A stretch of DNA of 64,000 bases from Segetibacter aerophilus (GTDB lineage: Bacteria; Bacteroidota; Bacteroidia; Chitinophagales; Chitinophagaceae). Below, one piece after another: positions 52,936-61,670 of this stretch. The number at the start of each line of letters is the position of its first letter. Position 1 is the stretch's first letter. A program made the translations under genes and the position numbers. The stretch covers positions 434,001 through 498,000 of the forward strand of contig NZ_BJYT01000002.1 of assembly GCF_007991655.1 (NCBI RefSeq). Direction: 5' to 3'. Below the pieces are notes generated by a model that did not search any database, had not been told where the DNA came from, and saw nothing but the letters and a program-made list of their open reading frames with translations.

Positions 52936-55134
52936 TTATTTAACCAGTATCATTTGCTGGTTGTAAACGTGGTAGTTAAAAAGTAACTGAACGTTATATT
53001 TTCCTGCATTTAATTTTCCGAAATCGGTAAATGTGATCGTATTTGCTCCATTCCTCAACGTTATGTTTTTGGTTGTAATTAAGTGGCCCAGGCCATCTGT
53101 GATTCTTACAATGCCTGCCCCGGATGCTGTAGCATCTACCTTCACTGTTACGTAGTCACTCGTTGGGTTAGGGAAAACAGAGATTGAGGTAGTTCCGACA
53201 GCATCTGTATTTACCATGTTGCTAATCCTGGCGCCAGCCATCACTAAACCAAAGTCTAGAGAAAGATTGCTGTTGTTATCAGAGCCATCGTTGATTGGCT
53301 CGTCACCTGCTGAAAGAGTGATGAAGTTGCTTCTAACTTCGCCGCTTACGGTTCTTACACCATTGTTGTCATTATTCTTATTGTCATCAGCATTTGCGTT
53401 GTTAATTGTTCCAAGTGTATACGTGCTACCGGTAGTTACACCAACAATGTATTTGCCTGCAGCAAGGTTACTGAATAGATAAGTACCTTCTTCATCAGTC
53501 ATAACAGTTGAGAGAGCGGCTCCATCAGGTACGTTATTACCATCATCATCTGCATACAATTTTACAGTCAATCCACTTATTCCTGGTTCGCTTAATTCTT
53601 TTATACCGTTGCCGTTTAAATCACTAAACACCAGATTTCCTACGCTGAGATTTATGCAGGTTGCAACAGGTGGCGGAGTAAACTTCGTAAATCCTGCATC
53701 AATGGTAAAGTCACTTTGATTGGCTTCAAGAGTAACTAACACAGGCGCTCCGTTTACAGGATCACTATCCTTTGCATCATTAGAGCCAGCATTAGCGGGG
53801 CTTGCATTAAATCCCGCAGGAGTAGCAAAGGTTATTTTATAAGTACCCGGGCCGAGATTAGGAAAGTTGTAATAACCGTCATAATGCGGAGCATTTGAGT
53901 TATTTGCAGCGTTGTAAGTTCCGGTGTTAGTGGTGGAAGTTATTCCGTCAGGGAAAGTGATAGTAACCTCTACTCCGTTTAAACCTGGTTCACTAGCCTC
54001 CTGAATACCATTTCCATTTAGATCGTTCCGAACAAAATCACCGATATAACCATTACCACATTCTGCAAGATCGAAAGTGAGGTTGCCGTTACCGTCATCG
54101 CCATCTGTTGTAGGCTCATCGCCTGCAGAAAGGGTGATAGCATTTGTGTACAATATTCCACCCGGACCATTTGGTCCAATCAACCTTACCAACTTGTTTA
54201 CATCGTCAATATTCAAATCAGGAAACGGGCTGATCTCCTGGGTAGAAGAATTAGGGCTTTGCTGGTAACCCGGCAAAATAGGCATTGAAGCGATGTATCT
54301 GCCAGGAGCCAAGTCAGAAAAAAGATAGCGGCCCTGTGCATCAGATGTGGTAGTCTTAAAAGCAGCGCCATCGGGCAAGTTGTCTGAGTTGTTATCAGTA
54401 TATAAACTGATAGCGGCACCGGCAATGGAAGGTTCGTTTAAATCCCTTTTGCCATCTCCGTCAAAGTCGTTCCATATCTGGTTGCCTAGTTTCAGGTTGG
54501 AAGTTGTAGCGCATGGGGTAGAAATCAATTTTATATCATCAATATATAAAGTGTTTTCAAAACTGCTACCGGGAAGATGACAGCCTATAAACCGATATCG
54601 GACAGAGGAGTTGAAAAACTCGCTGGGTACCTGAAGGCTCACATCACTCCATTGGTTGGTACCATAGGAGTTAATAAGTTCCGAGGCGGATTTCTTCATG
54701 ATAGGCGTCCAGGTCGAACCATTATCCTTCGATAGAAGCACGAATAAATAGAAGTAAGTATTGGCCGGATTAACGTTTAGATTAAATATTTTAAAATTGA
54801 ACGTGGCAGCTGTTGCGCATGGAAGGTTAACTATTGGACCTGTAGCCCTGTTAGTAGACTCGTCAGTAAGATTTGTAGTGGTGTTATTCTGCAATCGCAA
54901 CGCAAAAGGACCGGAAAAGTGTTGCTTGTTATCGACCGCAATAACAGAACGCGCATCAGACGTATAGCCAATCCATTTTCCTATCGACTCATAAAAGCCG
55001 GTATTCATGGGCGTAGTATAAGTAGCATTAAACGCAGCTGGGAAAGTTTCAGTGCTAATAACAGTTTGTCCAAAAGAAGTAAGAAAAACAGGGGTAAGAA
55101 GAAGCAATAACACACCACGTGTAAAAATTTTCAT
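52936..55134 (-). CDS. Secreted SdrD-B repeat protein with T9SS sorting domain
   Basis: 732 residues: signal peptide (1-22), jelly-roll-like domain (about 25-207), three SdrD-B domains (215-358, 363-483, 497-630) and a type A Por sorting domain (about 652-732). The first SdrD-B domain matches the second one of the downstream giant protein almost segment by segment (NLKLGNQIWNDFDGDG against NLTLGNQVWNDFDGDG). In the second domain the usual VWND is VRND (R369, TGG to CGG). Probably displayed on the cell surface. Same strand and likely the same ancestry as the 1516-residue neighbour. Confidence 0.92.
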   Translation of the reverse strand: MKIFTRGVLLLLLTPVFLTSFGQTVISTETFPAAFNATYTTPMNTGFYESIGKWIGYTSDARSVIAVDNKQHFSGPFALRLQNNTTTNLTDESTNRATGPIVNLPCATAATFNFKIFNLNVNPANTYFYLFVLLSKDNGSTWTPIMKKSASELINSYGTNQWSDVSLQVPSEFFNSSVRYRFIGCHLPGSSFENTLYIDDIKLISTPCATTSNLKLGNQIWNDFDGDGKRDLNEPSIAGAAISLYTDNNSDNLPDGAAFKTTTSDAQGRYLFSDLAPGRYIASMPILPGYQQSPNSSTQEISPFPDLNIDDVNKLVRLIGPNGPGGILYTNAITLSAGDEPTTDGDDGNGNLTFDLAECGNGYIGDFVRNDLNGNGIQEASEPGLNGVEVTITFPDGITSTTNTGTYNAANNSNAPHYDGYYNFPNLGPGTYKITFATPAGFNASPANAGSNDAKDSDPVNGAPVLVTLEANQSDFTIDAGFTKFTPPPVATCINLSVGNLVFSDLNGNGIKELSEPGISGLTVKLYADDDGNNVPDGAALSTVMTDEEGTYLFSNLAAGKYIVGVTTGSTYTLGTINNANADDNKNNDNNGVRTVSGEVRSNFITLSAGDEPINDGSDNNSNLSLDFGLVMAGARISNMVNTDAVGTTSISVFPNPTSDYVTVKVDATASGAGIVRITDGLGHLITTKNITLRNGANTITFTDFGKLNAGKYNVQLLFNYHVYNQQMILVK

Positions 55135-55353
55135 TGGGTAATTTTTTAAAGATGTAGATAAAAGTGTAGCTCCAGGTAAAAAGAGCTTGCTTTTCAGGGG
55201 ATGGATTATTAGAAACTGAACGGATTAAATAGAAATAACGCTCTTCTATTTTTGACGGTAGAATCAAAAGTGGAATAAACTTTTAACAAAACAAGAAACA
55301 TCTCAAATAATAGTAAAAAGATTTGGGGAGTGCTGGCCGCAAGAGGAAATACT

Positions 55354-55405
55354 GTCGAAGTGAGTGACACAACGATGGCGCTATGAAATACGAAAGCTGG
55401 GCAAG
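55354..55405 (-). repeat. Dispersed intergenic repeat, copy G (GTGTCAC core)
   Basis: On the minus strand: GCCCAGC, then CCATCGTTGTGTCACTCAC and TTCGAC in place of TTGTAC (55354-55359), core 55364-55370. It lies between fmt and the SdrD-B gene. Confidence 0.72.
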
Positions 55406-55422
55406 AAAAATATTTCGTTTAC

Positions 55423-56394
55423 TTACTTTTCAAAACGATACCCTCGCAAAAACTCTGCAATTCCTATTCTTTTTTTGCCCTCAAGCTGAACGTCCAGAGC
55501 GTGGATGTAACCGTCGACACAAGCAAACTTTAGAAAAGTCTTGCCGTCTGTTTCGTACTGGCCGGCAGTCATGTTAGTATTGACCTTTTCCTTGCCGCTT
55601 TGATAAATCTTCAAAATCTTTCCATTTAGGTGCGTGAGTGCGCCGGGGTAGGGGGACAAGCCTCTTACCAGGTTATACACCTCGTCACAGGTCTTATTCC
55701 AGTTAATCGTGCAAGTTTCCGTGTAAAGCTTTGGTGCATGTTTTAGTTCCCCGGTAAACTGCTCGAGCGCTTTTGATTGCGCCGTCTCCTGCAGCGAGCC
55801 GTCTTCAATTCCCTTCACTGTCTCTACCAGTAAATTTGCCCCGATTTCTTTCATTATATCGTGCAACTGGCCGGTGGTGTCATTCTCGCCTATCAGTATT
55901 TTTTCCTGCAACAAAAGATCTCCTGTATCAATCTCTTGCTGTAGTTTAAAAGTAGTTACGCCCGTTTGTTTTTCACCGTTGATAATGGCCCAATTAATGG
56001 GAGCGGCACCACGGTATTGCGGTAAAAGTGACGCATGAAGATTGATAGTGCCTAGAGGCGGCATTTTCCAAACAACTTCAGGTAGCATGCGAAAGGCAAC
56101 CACAACCTGGAGGTCGGCGTTCAGGGCTTTTAATTCTGCAAGAAATTCCGGGTTCTTAAGTTTCAGTGGCTGAAGGATATGCAAACCTTTTTCAACTGCA
56201 TATTTTTTTACCGCGCTTTCAGTCATTTTCATTCCTCTGCCTGCAGGTTTATCAGGTGCGGTGATTACTCCTACAATGTTAAATCCTGCTTCCACCAATG
56301 CATTTAGTGAGGCAACCGCAAACTCCGGTGTTCCCATAAAGACAATCTTTAAACCATTGCGTTCTGTTAGTGGAGAGGTATAATTTTCTGACAT
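55423..56394 (-). CDS. fmt: Methionyl-tRNA formyltransferase
   Basis: 323-residue enzyme that formylates initiator Met-tRNA with 10-formyl-THF. N-terminal FMGTPEFA (19-26), the PDKPAGRG loop (47-54), and the active-site block INLHASLLPQYRGAAP (117-132, H120). The C-terminal tRNA-binding half is complete. Transcribed away from the DUF1343 gene but on the same strand, 59 nt apart. Confidence 0.96.
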   Translation of the reverse strand: MSENYTSPLTERNGLKIVFMGTPEFAVASLNALVEAGFNIVGVITAPDKPAGRGMKMTESAVKKYAVEKGLHILQPLKLKNPEFLAELKALNADLQVVVAFRMLPEVVWKMPPLGTINLHASLLPQYRGAAPINWAIINGEKQTGVTTFKLQQEIDTGDLLLQEKILIGENDTTGQLHDIMKEIGANLLVETVKGIEDGSLQETAQSKALEQFTGELKHAPKLYTETCTINWNKTCDEVYNLVRGLSPYPGALTHLNGKILKIYQSGKEKVNTNMTAGQYETDGKTFLKFACVDGYIHALDVQLEGKKRIGIAEFLRGYRFEK

Positions 56395-56453
56395 GCGTAA
56401 ATGTAAAGAGATGAAGTTTTTTAAATTAGCTTGGTAAATTTTCTTTTAGGAAA

Positions 56454-57779
56454 TTAGGTGGCCTCAAAATCAGGATACATCAAATACTTTTTTCTTTTCT
56501 TTTTAAAAGCTTCCAGTTTTGGTTGCCAGCTTGCCCTTATTTCCTTTTCAGATTTCCCGTCTATTATCTGTTGCATTAGTTCTGCATTGCCCGCAAGTTT
56601 ATTAAAGAAAAAGTCTGCAGGTTTCGGATTCGCCTTGCTTGCCTTCAGGAAAAAATTCGCTTTATCAGGAAACAATTTGTAGGCGTTCAACAAATATTTT
56701 AGTTGGATTTTGTTATCTATCTGTTGCAGTATTTGCTCGTTCGTTCCTGACAGATTCCAGCCGTAGCAAAGTTGGTCTTTCAGCTTTGGACTATTTGAGC
56801 CCGCATTTGCTACAGGGGTAAAAGCGTATAAATTTTTTGGTAACGAAGGATGGCCAAAAATCTGGAATGGCTTGTCGGTGCCTCGTCCTTCATTCAATGC
56901 AGTTCCTTCAAAAAAGCAGGTGGAAGGGTACCAATAAATGGAGCCCGCGTCAGGCAAGTTGGGTGAAGGCTTTATGGGCAAAATATACTTGCTTTTATGA
57001 GTATAGTTGCGGCATTTGATAACGGTTATGTTCAATCCATTGCCTTTTCTTTTAGCGGTGTCAGAAGCATTGTTTACAATTCTCATCATCCAAGATGCCA
57101 TTATATTTTTATCAAATAGTCCTTCCCCTACAAGAAAATTCGCGTATTCTCCAATGGTCATTCCGTACACCACAGGCACAGGTTGCATACCTATAAAACT
57201 CTTAAAAGCAGTGTCAAGCACAGGGCCGTCGACATAAAATCCGTTTGGATTTGGACGATCTAAAATGATGAGGGGTTTATCAAACTCCATCGCGCTTTCT
57301 ATAAAGTCCTGCAACGAAGAAATGTATGTATAGAACCGCACCCCCACATCCTGTATATCAAAAAGCAGGACGTCCACGTTTGCCAGGTCTTCTTCAGAAG
57401 GCTTTCTTTTTGATCCGTACAACGAGATAACAGGAATACCGGTTTTTGCATCCGTGTAATTATCAACATGCGCCCCTGCGTTTGCGTCTCCTCTGAAGCC
57501 GTGTTCTGGACCAAAAATTTTGCTGATAGTAATGCCCAATTTTTTGAGAGTGTCAACCAAATGAGTGTTGTTGATGGTAGCCGTATTGTTTGCAAAAATG
57601 GCAACTCTCTTGCCTTTTAGCAAGGGCAAATATTCACTTACCTGGTAGGCGCCAGGCAGAATTTTTTTAGCTGGCGAAGTAGCAGGTGAAAGCTTTGCAG
57701 TGCTTTGCTTAGTCTTTTGAGCAGACGTAATTATCATGCAAAAAAGGCTGATAACTAAAGGCAAAGATGCTTTTTTCAT
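56454..57779 (-). CDS. Secreted DUF1343 protein, NamZ-like exo-N-acetylmuramidase
   Basis: 441 residues with a signal peptide and a Lys/Ser/Pro-rich spacer before the DUF1343 domain. Conserved motifs: IFGPEHGFRGD (88-98), FDIQDVGVRFYTY (140-152) and LDRPNPNG (173-180). Characterised members (NamZ) remove terminal MurNAc from peptidoglycan fragments, so a role in wall recycling in the periplasm is inferred. It lies upstream of fmt on the same strand. Confidence 0.88.
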   Translation of the reverse strand: MKKASLPLVISLFCMIITSAQKTKQSTAKLSPATSPAKKILPGAYQVSEYLPLLKGKRVAIFANNTATINNTHLVDTLKKLGITISKIFGPEHGFRGDANAGAHVDNYTDAKTGIPVISLYGSKRKPSEEDLANVDVLLFDIQDVGVRFYTYISSLQDFIESAMEFDKPLIILDRPNPNGFYVDGPVLDTAFKSFIGMQPVPVVYGMTIGEYANFLVGEGLFDKNIMASWMMRIVNNASDTAKRKGNGLNITVIKCRNYTHKSKYILPIKPSPNLPDAGSIYWYPSTCFFEGTALNEGRGTDKPFQIFGHPSLPKNLYAFTPVANAGSNSPKLKDQLCYGWNLSGTNEQILQQIDNKIQLKYLLNAYKLFPDKANFFLKASKANPKPADFFFNKLAGNAELMQQIIDGKSEKEIRASWQPKLEAFKKKRKKYLMYPDFEAT

Positions 57780-57962
57780 GGTTCCTGTTTGTATAAGTAA
57801 TCATCAAATTTAATTTGACAATTCTTTTTTAAACAGTTTATTTTGGCCCGCATTTCCTTTGCGTTTTCTGAGCTTGCTTTTTAGGGATATGTAGAATTCC
57901 AGTGGCAAGATTGTTGTGCGGAAAAAGATATAGTAAGGTTTTTACAATTAAACAGTAACAAT

Positions 57963-58421
57963 ATGGAACAAGTAAAAAATGGTGACACTGTCAGGGTTCA
58001 CTATCACGGAAAATTAAATGATGGCACTACTTTCGACAGTAGCGAAGGCCGCGAACCACTTGAATTTGAGGTAGGTAGCGGCAACGTTATTGCGGGTTTT
58101 GATAGTGGCGTGACCGGTATGCAGGTAGGAGAGAAGAAGACCATAAACATTCCGGTAGACGAAGCTTATGGACAGAAACAAGACGACCTTTTGATGGAGT
58201 TCCCTCTCGACCGTTTTCCTGCAGATATGCAGCCAGAGGTAGGTATGCAGTTAAACATGAGTAACGGTGCAGGACAAAATTTTCCCGTAGTGATAAGGGA
58301 AGTTCGTGAGGACTCAGTCGTGCTGGATGCAAATCATCCCCTGGCTGGCGAAGAACTAACTTTTGATCTTGAACTGGTAGAAATTAAGGGTGGAAAAAGT
58401 CCACTTATAATAATGCCTTAG
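57963..58421 (+). CDS. FKBP-type peptidyl-prolyl isomerase (SlyD-like)
   Basis: 152-residue cytoplasmic prolyl isomerase. It opens MEQVKNGDTVRVHYHGKL with DGTTFDSSEGREPLEFEVG and MQVGEKKTI, the FKBP core, followed by the insert-in-flap domain typical of SlyD, and no metal-binding His-rich tail. No signal peptide. Its own terminator follows. Confidence 0.93.
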   Translation: MEQVKNGDTVRVHYHGKLNDGTTFDSSEGREPLEFEVGSGNVIAGFDSGVTGMQVGEKKTINIPVDEAYGQKQDDLLMEFPLDRFPADMQPEVGMQLNMSNGAGQNFPVVIREVREDSVVLDANHPLAGEELTFDLELVEIKGGKSPLIIMP

Positions 58422-58444
58422 ACATTTCTGAAAATACTGATAGT

Positions 58445-58477
58445 AGGTTGGCCACTGTTGTTGCCAACCTTTTTTTT
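58445..58477 (+). terminator. Intrinsic terminator of the FKBP gene
   Basis: An 8-bp stem (AGGTTGGC 58445-58452 with GCCAACCT 58463-58470), a 10-nt loop and a T run of eight. Confidence 0.9.
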
Positions 58478-58489
58478 GTGACAAACTTT

Positions 58490-58527
58490 AGCCCTCCATT
58501 TGACATCGTTGTGTCACTCACTTGTAC
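58490..58527 (+). repeat. Dispersed intergenic repeat, copy H (GTGTCAC core)
   Basis: GCCCTCCATTTGA then CATCGTTGTGTCACTCAC and TTGTAC (58522-58527), core 58511-58517. It begins just beyond the FKBP terminator. Confidence 0.78.
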
Positions 58528-58584
58528 AATACATTGTTCATTCGCCAAAAAAGCATCTGTACGCTAATAGTTCCTCCACTATAA

Positions 58585-59145
58585 TCACCTCCTTTCTCTT
58601 CCTTTATTTAACCACCAACCCAACCAGATGCCCGTTAGTCCCCATGCGGCTAATAAGTCAATTAATTCGGGCCTTATCACGTCCCATGGTGTCTGCAACC
58701 AAATGTTGCTATTATAGTAGACGAAGATGAAAATCAAAATGGCAAGGCCGATAGTTTTGAGAAAGATAGTTGCAAATGATCCGCGGTTTTTGCCAAGGAG
58801 CCAGATAAAAATCAGTACGGATAGAAAGGCTGTTGTAAAACTGCGAATAGCAGACATGCCCATGTTTGACTTATCAGCAGTATGATAGGTGACGATTGCA
58901 AAAGGCTTTCCCTGTCTCCCCTCATCGAATTTTGCCATTTCTTCCTGCGAGGATTTGGGGTTGCTCCTGGGAACGAGGTATTGTCCATCTTCTTTAAACA
59001 TACCGGCAAGAGCCTGAATAACCTTTTCCTGGTTCTCAACTTGTCTGTAAGCCGACTCCTGGTGATGCATAAACATGTGGGAAACTGCTTGCCACCCAAA
59101 TAAGATAATAGCGCCAACGATAGCACCTATAATTGCCTTTTTCAT
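58585..59145 (-). CDS. Conserved-looking membrane protein of unknown function
   Basis: 186 residues with an N-terminal helix (IIGAIVGAIILFGWQAVSHMFMH), a soluble loop of about 70 residues, then three further helices (FTTAFLSVLIFIWLL, FLKTIGLAILIFIFVYY, LAAWGLTGIWLGWWLN). His-rich HMFMHHQES follows the first helix. I cannot assign a family. The next gene upstream (CPBP protease) is on the same strand 53 nt away, so co-expression is likely. Confidence 0.75.
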   Translation of the reverse strand: MKKAIIGAIVGAIILFGWQAVSHMFMHHQESAYRQVENQEKVIQALAGMFKEDGQYLVPRSNPKSSQEEMAKFDEGRQGKPFAIVTYHTADKSNMGMSAIRSFTTAFLSVLIFIWLLGKNRGSFATIFLKTIGLAILIFIFVYYNSNIWLQTPWDVIRPELIDLLAAWGLTGIWLGWWLNKGRERR

Positions 59146-59198
59146 ATGGGGAATTTAAAGACAATTTAATAATTAACTCGCTGAAAATCAAAAGAAGA

Positions 59199-60065
59199 CT
59201 AGATGGCTGACGATTGGTATCTTTTTAAAAAAAGAAACGCAAAAACCGCAATCGCCACAACGAATAAAAGCGGGCAAAGCAATGAACCTTCGAAGCCAAA
59301 GGGACCCCCGGTCCAAACTTCCGGGCCTGTAACTGTTTGCTGAAGTATGCTGGTAAGTTTTAAACCACTAACGTCGTATCCTAATACTGGTCCCTGGAAA
59401 TAATTCCATGCAAAGTGGAAGCAGATACCAAACCAAAGGTTCTTCGTAAAAATGTAATTCAGGCCTAATAAGAGCCCGGCTAAAAGAATATTTACGATGG
59501 CAAAAACAGTGACATCGGGATTTGTCTGGTGAAACAGGGCGAACAAAATAGAGGATATAGCCAGGGCTAACCATTTATTTATTGACTGCAAAAGATTGTT
59601 CAGAATATACCCACGAAACAACAATTCTTCAACAAAAGCAACAACAATCATCATCACGACTTCTAGCAATAATGGGTTTATATCGAAGGTTGCTGAAAGG
59701 AAAGAAATATAGCCGGTGGCAACCAAAATTAGCGAGCCAATACCCAGTATGGCAAGTGCACCAAAGAATCCAAGTCCTGCTTCGTTGCTGTAACCATTCC
59801 ATTTAAATCCCAGGCTTTCGAAAGATTGTCTATCTACAAACTTTCTCATAAGCCAGGTAACAATGAAAATTGAAAGACCCATTAGGCCATATAAAATCCC
59901 AAAGTTTAAAATGCTTGCATCACTGCTCTCGGTACCCACTTTAAACTGATTCATGATTTCATCCCCAAACACCGTGAAAGCATACACAACTAATGAAACA
60001 ACGATGATGTATATCAAAGCTCTGATCCATCCTTGTTTGATTATTGGCGTACGCGTTGCTTCCAT
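59199..60065 (-). CDS. CPBP-family intramembrane protease
   Basis: 288 residues from ATG 60065 (a directly preceding TTG gives one extra residue and is rejected). About eight membrane helices. The family active site is present: EELLFRG (146-152), ALFHQ (176-180) and a HFAWN near residue 222. CPBP (Abi/Rce1-like) proteases act on membrane peptides or precursor proteins; the physiological substrate is unknown. Confidence 0.9.
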   Translation of the reverse strand: MEATRTPIIKQGWIRALIYIIVVSLVVYAFTVFGDEIMNQFKVGTESSDASILNFGILYGLMGLSIFIVTWLMRKFVDRQSFESLGFKWNGYSNEAGLGFFGALAILGIGSLILVATGYISFLSATFDINPLLLEVVMMIVVAFVEELLFRGYILNNLLQSINKWLALAISSILFALFHQTNPDVTVFAIVNILLAGLLLGLNYIFTKNLWFGICFHFAWNYFQGPVLGYDVSGLKLTSILQQTVTGPEVWTGGPFGFEGSLLCPLLFVVAIAVFAFLFLKRYQSSAI

Positions 60066-60252
60066 CAAAATGTATTTATAAGATTAGTAATACAAGGATA
60101 AGTAAGTTTATTCTTTGTACCAACAGTTATTGATTCGGGATGCAGCCCACTTATTACTTTGAATGAAATACATGCACCTTCCGGAATTTTCAAACATTCA
60201 ATTTATTTACTTTAAAGCATAAGGAATTGATGCGGTGCCATGAAAAGATGGG

Positions 60253-60304
60253 GTACAGGTGAGTGACACAACAGAGGCGAAACGAAAGACGAATGCCGGG
60301 TATA
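60253..60304 (-). repeat. Dispersed intergenic repeat, copy I (GTGTCAC core)
   Basis: On the minus strand: ACCCGGCATTC, then CTCTGTTGTGTCACTCACC and TGTAC (60253-60257), core 60263-60269. It lies in the 314-nt gap before pepT; I see nothing else in that gap apart from the pepT promoter-like box. Confidence 0.75.
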
Positions 60305-60357
60305 AAAAATTTAAAAACTCGAGGTTGACATGTTTTAAAAGCTTGAATTGATTAAGC

Positions 60358-60364
60358 TAATTTG
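60358..60364 (+). promoter_or_regulatory. Probable -7 box of pepT
   Basis: TAATTTG, one base short of TANNTTTG, followed by CC; 15 nt before ATG 60380. It overlaps an in-frame TTG at 60362, which argues against that start. Confidence 0.4.
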
Positions 60365-60379
60365 CCAAAAAAAACTATC

Positions 60380-61627
60380 ATGTTTGATACATACGAATAC
60401 ACTTGTGTTGAAAGATTTTTGCGTTACGTTCAGATCGACACTAAAAGTGATCCTCAAAGTTCTACTTCACCTTCAACAGAAAAGCAAAGAAACTTAAGTA
60501 AAGTTTTAGTTGAAGAATTAATAGCCATGGGTGTGGAAGATGCCTATGTAGATGAGTTTGGGTACGTGTATGCTACCATCCAATCTAATACAGATAAGAA
60601 AGTTCCGGTGGTTTGTTTTTGTAGTCATGTAGATACTGCACCCGACTGTAGTGGCACAAATGTGAAACCTATTTTGCACAAAAATTACGATGGAAAAGAC
60701 ATTGTACTGCCTGATGATGCAACCCAGGTTTTGAGCGTAAATGACTGTAAATATCTGGCAGAACATGCGGGTGATAGCATTATAACTGCAAGCGGAGCAA
60801 CGTTGTTAGGCGCTGATGATAAAGCAGGGGTTGCGGAAATAATGGACTTTGCTAACTTCCTCATGACACATCCGGAGGTGAAGCATGGTGCAATAAGAAT
60901 ACTATTTACACCGGATGAAGAAATCGGCAAAGGAACAGCTAAACTGGATATGAGTAAACTTGCTGCCGACTTTGGATACACGTTGGATGGAGGCGAATTG
61001 GGTACATTGGAAGATGAAACTTTCAGTGCAGATGCCGCCGTTATAACTGTACATGGCGTAATTGCCCATCCCGGTTACGCAAAAAATACTTTGGTTAACG
61101 CACTTAAAATAGCAGGAGAAATATTGGCGGCACTGCCAAAAGATGAATTCAGTCCTGAGACAACAGAAAAACGCCAGGGATTTGTGCATCCGGTTCGGGT
61201 AGATGGACTGGCTGAAAAAGCCACAATTGAATTTATCGTTCGCGATTTTACCAGAGATGGATTACAGGCAAATGCGGCGAGGCTTCGAAGTATTGCTGAA
61301 CAAGTTTTGAAGCAGCATCCTAAAGCAAGAATGGAATTCAATGTGACGGAGCAGTATAGAAATATGAAAGAGATAATAGAGCAACATCCGCAAGTTGTTG
61401 ATTTTGCAGAAGAGGCTTACAGGAGAAGTAATGTTGGGGTTCGTAAGCAAAGTATTCGTGGCGGTACAGATGGGAGTAGGCTAAATTTTATGGGTTTGCC
61501 CTGCCCCAATTTATTTACGGGCATGCAAGCAATTCATAGCAAAAAAGAATGGATAGGAGTGAGAGATATGAAGAAAGCTGTTGAGGTAATGGTGAACCTT
61601 GTACAGGTTTGGGCCGAAAAGAGCTGA
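60380..61627 (+). CDS. pepT: Peptidase T (tripeptide aminopeptidase)
   Basis: 415-residue M20-family dizinc aminopeptidase that cleaves the N-terminal residue of tripeptides in the cytoplasm. Metal motifs: HVD (83-85), GADDKAG (144-150), DEEIG (179-183), and a C-terminal RGGTDGSRLNFMGLPCPNLFTG block. The ATG at 60380 is used because the upstream TTG overlaps the promoter-like box and adds six atypical residues. Confidence 0.95.
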   Translation: MFDTYEYTCVERFLRYVQIDTKSDPQSSTSPSTEKQRNLSKVLVEELIAMGVEDAYVDEFGYVYATIQSNTDKKVPVVCFCSHVDTAPDCSGTNVKPILHKNYDGKDIVLPDDATQVLSVNDCKYLAEHAGDSIITASGATLLGADDKAGVAEIMDFANFLMTHPEVKHGAIRILFTPDEEIGKGTAKLDMSKLAADFGYTLDGGELGTLEDETFSADAAVITVHGVIAHPGYAKNTLVNALKIAGEILAALPKDEFSPETTEKRQGFVHPVRVDGLAEKATIEFIVRDFTRDGLQANAARLRSIAEQVLKQHPKARMEFNVTEQYRNMKEIIEQHPQVVDFAEEAYRRSNVGVRKQSIRGGTDGSRLNFMGLPCPNLFTGMQAIHSKKEWIGVRDMKKAVEVMVNLVQVWAEKS

Positions 61628-61670
61628 TAATTGCAATTACTAATAAAGTTCGATTTTGTATCTTTATTAT

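Noticed and set aside
55383-55577. 64-residue plus-strand frame near the end of fmt
   Set aside because: Overlaps fmt on the other strand and starts in repeat copy G.
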